NCBI GenBank assembly: GCA_024761205.1
Contig: JAMASS010000011.1
Span: 62,001 to 126,000 of the forward strand
Length of the DNA: 64,000 bases
DNA from: Limisphaerales bacterium
GTDB lineage: Bacteria; Verrucomicrobiota; Verrucomicrobiia; Limisphaerales; AAA164-E04
Direction of reading: 5' to 3'
Shown: positions 60,744 to 64,000 of the stretch, piece after piece
Layout: each line of letters begins with the position of its first letter
How positions within the stretch are numbered: position 1 is the stretch's first letter
The notes under the pieces: model-generated
Seen by the model: only the letters and a program-made list of their open reading frames with translations
Databases searched by the model: none
Told to the model about the DNA's origin: nothing
Translations under genes and position numbers: made by a program

Positions 60744-63700
60744 CTAGCGTGCGAGGTAAAACTTCGTCGCGCCTTCCGCTACTGTCGAGAACGACGGTTC
60801 AGTCGCCCCCGCAACCGGAGTATAAGTGCCCTCAACCGTATCGGAACTCATAAGCGTGCCCGAAAACTCAATGGTGATAGTACCATCGGAGATCGAGACC
60901 CCCTGAATACCCCCGTCTCCCCCTCCACCGCCGTCAGGCGCAACGAAGTCACCGACATTACGGAATTGGGCAACAACTGCGTGTTGGAGTCCGGTAGCCG
61001 TTTCGCTGTTATTCAGCTCGGGCGCATAGAACGGCCCCACAAACAGGCTAGGCTTCAAGTCAACAAACTCACGAGTCGTTCGCGCCTCCCAGTTCACACC
61101 GTCGGACCCCGTGAAGGTCATGATGGTGTTACCCTCCCGTTTGATCCGCACCCAAACGTTGGGATAGTCCAGAGGGCCGCCCCCATCATTGGCACCGCGA
61201 GTCTGATCACCGCCTGCGAGTGTGAGTGTATCGTCGTTGCGATAGTTATTTTCGTAAGAGTTGTTGGACGCTTCATTCCTCCATTGAACCGCAGGGTTCG
61301 CATGAACCGTCTGATAGCGGGCAAACCGAACATCCTCCGGAATACAGACTTCAGGCTCGGCGTCGGGATCGTCCGGGTCCACAATGATCGCTGAAGGACA
61401 ATCCGCGAATTCGGCAGGCACGGGTCCCTTGCCGATGTCCAATCCTTCGCGCATCTGCAATCCGGTTCGAGCCCACTGGCTGGACGGGTCCTGATACTCG
61501 ATCTGAGCCACCTTGTCGAAGGCGCCTTCGATCTCCTGATAGACAAACGTCGCTTCATCGTAGTCCCCCCAATAGTCCACGCCACTGGAGACAATATCGA
61601 ATCCGTCTTCAGTCACGCGCACCGCATCATCAGCCCACGTGCCCGGTTTGCTATAGACCTGTTGACTACCGATGACGGCCCAGGCGTAAGAGTCATCCGC
61701 CGTGAAGGTTGCCTGCGCCCCTGTGTCAGGGATTGCATTGCCCATGACGTCAGAGACACCCTTGACCGTCACGGTATATTCCTCGCCTGCTTGCAAGCCC
61801 GAAACCGTCAATCTGGCCGAATGGTAATCAATGATCGCAACAGCGGTGATATCCGGTGAGAAGTTATCCAACGGCCGTGTCACCACATCCACCGAATCAA
61901 TCGTCCCGGCACTAATGCTGTAGTTAGCGGCATCACCCACCGTGCTGCCGTCAACGGGTTCAGAGAAGCTGATGCCGACCTCGAATTTCCCATCACCGCC
62001 GGACATCGCACCGGCGGTGATTTGCGGCGGCTTGTTATCATCGAGAACAGTCAAGGTCACTTCTTCAGTGGTGACCGACATACCGGGAACACTCAGAGTG
62101 GCCTTGTATTTGCCGGCATGGGACTTCTGCAGCAGAGGTTTGTAGTGGAGATTGGCAGAATTGGCTCCGGGAACCGGATCACCGTCCTTAAACCATTGAA
62201 TCGCCGGCCCAGACACATACGGAGAGGCGAAATCAAATCCGACCGAGAGCATAAAGGGTTCGTTCTCCGAGATTTCACCGGCCACGGGCTGACTAGTGAT
62301 GGCAACCCTGCTCCCGACGGTATCAAACTCGGAAACAATGGCCGGACCCCCGATCGGTCCGAGGTCAGCAGCCGGGGTATCGTCATTGACGTTCCGCCAG
62401 GCGACCTGCACCCAGTCACCGCCGCCGCCTTCCTTCCAAGTGACGGTCACGCCGTAGGTGCCGGGAGTCAGGCTAATCGGCGAGATCGTCGTTTCGGTGT
62501 CGGCGACATCGGGCTCCTGAAACGGAGCACAGCAATCTTCTTCCCAAGCAATCACGAGATCGTTGTCGCTACCGGGAACCGGGAAGGCAGGACCGTTCGT
62601 GTTCAGGTAGAGCTCGCTGGCATCATCACTGCGAATGAAGAAATCATACTGCCCGGCAGTTTCCACCACCAGTTTGAATTGGATGAGTCCGAGGTAGTTG
62701 TCGCCCCCTCCTCCCTCGATATCCGGGGAGAGTTGCGCACCGGATTGGGGAATGCTCTGAGATGGGTTGTCCGGAAAATCCGGGTGATTGTAAGCGTCCT
62801 CCAGATCACTAAACGAGGCGCCCCCGCCCGTGTTGTAAATCCTGGCAATGACGAATCCCTCCGCCTCACCGAGAGCCGCAGTTGTGACCGTCAATTCTCC
62901 GGTCGGATCGGAAGAGTTACAGAAATCATCGAGGGAAATAATTTGAAACTTATATTCAGTTTCCGGGTTCAAGTTCATCGCCTGGTAGCTCGTATCCGAG
63001 GTTTGAGCCACCAAGTTGCCGTTTTGCCACACTTCATAAGCCGTGGCTCCGGCCGCCATATCCCAGGCGATCAAGGCCCGCAAGGCGCCTTCTTCGACCG
63101 CCCTGAGATTCCCTGCTGCCATCGGCGGATCCGTCGGAACCGTCACACCAGGGGCTTCGACAATCTCAATACCATTGATTGGCGCCCGAAAGTTCACAGG
63201 CGTCGCCTCGAGTCGGAAGGAATCACCGGCGATATTCTCATAAATCAGGACATCTCCGTTTTCCCCCACCTCGAATTCGCCATCAAACGCAGCGGCATCC
63301 AAGTGAAACTGAATGTGGCAATTCACCTTGTAGTCACCAGACCGGCCGGTCACACCACCCTTGGTGTAGACATAAACCGTGTAGACATCGTAGGGCACAT
63401 TGTCCACCTGAACGAAGATGGTGTCCGAAGCATTCGTATCAAGATAACCGGCCATCAAATTACGGCTGCCACTTGCCGGGGCGGTGTTGTTCTCCTCACC
63501 TCTACCGGTGCTGGACCATGTGTTGTTGGAGGCCCAAGTCACAGTGGCGTCGGTCTCGACCGAATTACCATTTTCATCCGCAACCACAGGTTCGGCATCT
63601 CCCGCTTCTCCCTCGGTGTTGTTCCAAACCACCGTTTCCAAAAAACCTGCAGGACCTTCAACCACGGACGTTGGGTCCTCAGCCCCGCTGGGCTCATTGG

Positions 63701-63821
63701 AGCCAAAATTAATGGCGATACTCTTTCCATCCGGTGAGGCGGTCGCGACTTGCAGCGAAAGCACTGCAAACACTCCCCCCGCCAACGCGGATATCCGATA
63801 CTTTTTTCGTGTTGTACTCAT
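60744..63821 (-). CDS. Large multi-domain exoprotein (PA14-like, fibronectin III/Ig-like) with ATxFYxxR tail
   Basis: 1025 residues starting MSTTRKKYRISALAGGVFAV with a signal peptide ending near VATAS. Modules in order: a beta domain opening KSIAINFGSNEPSGAEDPTS; a fibronectin III module (LIAWDMAAGATAYEVWQNGN); a PA14-like domain (QYDFFIRSDDASELYLNTNG); an Ig module (PAIQWFKDGDPVPGANSANL); a Big_5/SwmB module (PQITAGAMSGGDGKFEVGIS); and a beta-sandwich with VWVRIKREGNTIMTFTGSDG. The final 55 residues (ITIEFSGTLMSSDTVEGTYT, ATKFYLAR) match the end of the 38.5-kb exoprotein. It is surface-attached or secreted and probably carbohydrate-binding. The gene is intact, with its own terminator. The 571-residue ORF opposite it is a shadow. 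Confidence 0.82.
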   Translation of the reverse strand: MSTTRKKYRISALAGGVFAVLSLQVATASPDGKSIAINFGSNEPSGAEDPTSVVEGPAGFLETVVWNNTEGEAGDAEPVVADENGNSVETDATVTWASNNTWSSTGRGEENNTAPASGSRNLMAGYLDTNASDTIFVQVDNVPYDVYTVYVYTKGGVTGRSGDYKVNCHIQFHLDAAAFDGEFEVGENGDVLIYENIAGDSFRLEATPVNFRAPINGIEIVEAPGVTVPTDPPMAAGNLRAVEEGALRALIAWDMAAGATAYEVWQNGNLVAQTSDTSYQAMNLNPETEYKFQIISLDDFCNSSDPTGELTVTTAALGEAEGFVIARIYNTGGGASFSDLEDAYNHPDFPDNPSQSIPQSGAQLSPDIEGGGGDNYLGLIQFKLVVETAGQYDFFIRSDDASELYLNTNGPAFPVPGSDNDLVIAWEEDCCAPFQEPDVADTETTISPISLTPGTYGVTVTWKEGGGGDWVQVAWRNVNDDTPAADLGPIGGPAIVSEFDTVGSRVAITSQPVAGEISENEPFMLSVGFDFASPYVSGPAIQWFKDGDPVPGANSANLHYKPLLQKSHAGKYKATLSVPGMSVTTEEVTLTVLDDNKPPQITAGAMSGGDGKFEVGISFSEPVDGSTVGDAANYSISAGTIDSVDVVTRPLDNFSPDITAVAIIDYHSARLTVSGLQAGEEYTVTVKGVSDVMGNAIPDTGAQATFTADDSYAWAVIGSQQVYSKPGTWADDAVRVTEDGFDIVSSGVDYWGDYDEATFVYQEIEGAFDKVAQIEYQDPSSQWARTGLQMREGLDIGKGPVPAEFADCPSAIIVDPDDPDAEPEVCIPEDVRFARYQTVHANPAVQWRNEASNNSYENNYRNDDTLTLAGGDQTRGANDGGGPLDYPNVWVRIKREGNTIMTFTGSDGVNWEARTTREFVDLKPSLFVGPFYAPELNNSETATGLQHAVVAQFRNVGDFVAPDGGGGGDGGIQGVSISDGTITIEFSGTLMSSDTVEGTYTPVAGATEPSFSTVAEGATKFYLAR

Positions 63822-63880
63822 TTTACTTTACATGTTTGTTACGTTGGCACTGACAATCAGCATTTCTTTACCCATTCAAG

Positions 63881-63892
63881 GCACAATTGTGC
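63881..63892. promoter_or_regulatory. 12-bp palindrome upstream of the large exoprotein gene
   Basis: GCACAATTGTGC is a perfect dyad about 60 bases before the ATG at 63821, a position suitable for an operator. No partner site or promoter hexamers could be fixed, so this is tentative. Confidence 0.3.
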
Positions 63893-64000
63893 TGATTTCT
63901 GAACACTCTCAGACTCGCATCGCTCCGTCAAAATAATTCGGTGGGAAACCCCGCCGAAACAGCCCTCGCACTAATGCCTGGAGCGGTTGAAAAGGGAGTG

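Noticed and set aside
62022-63737. 571-residue plus-strand ORF
   Set aside because: It lies opposite the intact 1025-residue exoprotein, has no domain and an Arg/Gly/His-rich composition typical of an antisense shadow.
1-64000. CRISPR array, rRNA or phage structural genes
   Set aside because: No regularly spaced repeats, rRNA-like stretches or recognisable phage head/tail motifs were found on either strand.

Overview
The window looks like a chromosome segment from a Verrucomicrobiota bacterium, probably host-associated or otherwise losing genes. This phylum-level placement is inferred from protein style: several FG-GAP/VCBS plus ASPIC/UnbV (CRTAC1-like) proteins, a DUF1501 remnant, an H-X9-DG prepilin remnant, LamG proteins ending in a 'LESADDL'-type module, and large PA14/Ig-like exoproteins ending in a short ATxFYxxR tail. 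The notable property is decay. Intact housekeeping genes sit between long stretches where families are still recognisable but split by frameshifts, nonsense codons, deletions and insertion sequences. No rRNA, tRNA or CRISPR array was seen.

Left part (1-7.3 kb) is almost entirely pseudogenes: a LamG exoprotein, a thrombospondin type 3 fragment, a prepilin, an AAA/DUF4143 ATPase, IS1595-type transposase scraps, a MacB scrap and a DUF1501 protein. At 7.4-11 kb lies an intact block of Hsp20, Lon and a LolA-like lipoprotein-sorting protein. At 11-14.7 kb a minus-strand cluster encodes unrecognised secreted or membrane proteins (Asp-rich linker, Cys-rich domain, coiled coil), several of them with a broken frame, followed by a 34-bp perfect palindrome and a membrane TPR protein. 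At 16.3-20 kb are DUF5069, a full IS1595-type element, a VOC protein, and esterase and DUF1801 remnants.

At 20-26.6 kb most genes are intact: a Gfo/Idh/MocA oxidoreductase, plsY-gpsA (phospholipid synthesis), thrH, a PQQ-type beta-propeller, a membrane-anchored repeat protein and a FlK-like thioesterase. At 26.6-30.8 kb are a ruined FIST sensor / hybrid histidine kinase operon and a cysteine-desulfurase/nitrilase chimera. An intact PdxA2-DUF1537 pair (30.8-33.0 kb) suggests threonate/erythronate-type acid-sugar use. A ruined Ig-like plus beta-helix exoprotein fills 33.7-36.5 kb. A small membrane-protein island (36.8-38.4 kb) precedes an exoprotein and an intact MacA/MacB-type export operon whose adaptor carries an EF-hand-like insert.

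At 44.7-47.4 kb aroB is followed by a gene split by the second IS1595-type copy. Both full copies carry a fragment resembling the Mrr-like C-terminus of a DNA methyltransferase in place of the end of the transposase. After a degraded stretch comes lpxB, then a degraded small-protein region (50.6-52.5 kb). The right end (52.9-63.8 kb) holds three CRTAC1-like proteins, one with a c-type haem motif, and a 1025-residue exoprotein with a clear intrinsic terminator.

The intact genes cover protein quality control, envelope building (plsY, gpsA, lpxB, LolA-like), the shikimate pathway and export. Many breaks fall at homopolymers, so some may be sequencing errors; the multiply broken genes are better explained by real decay.
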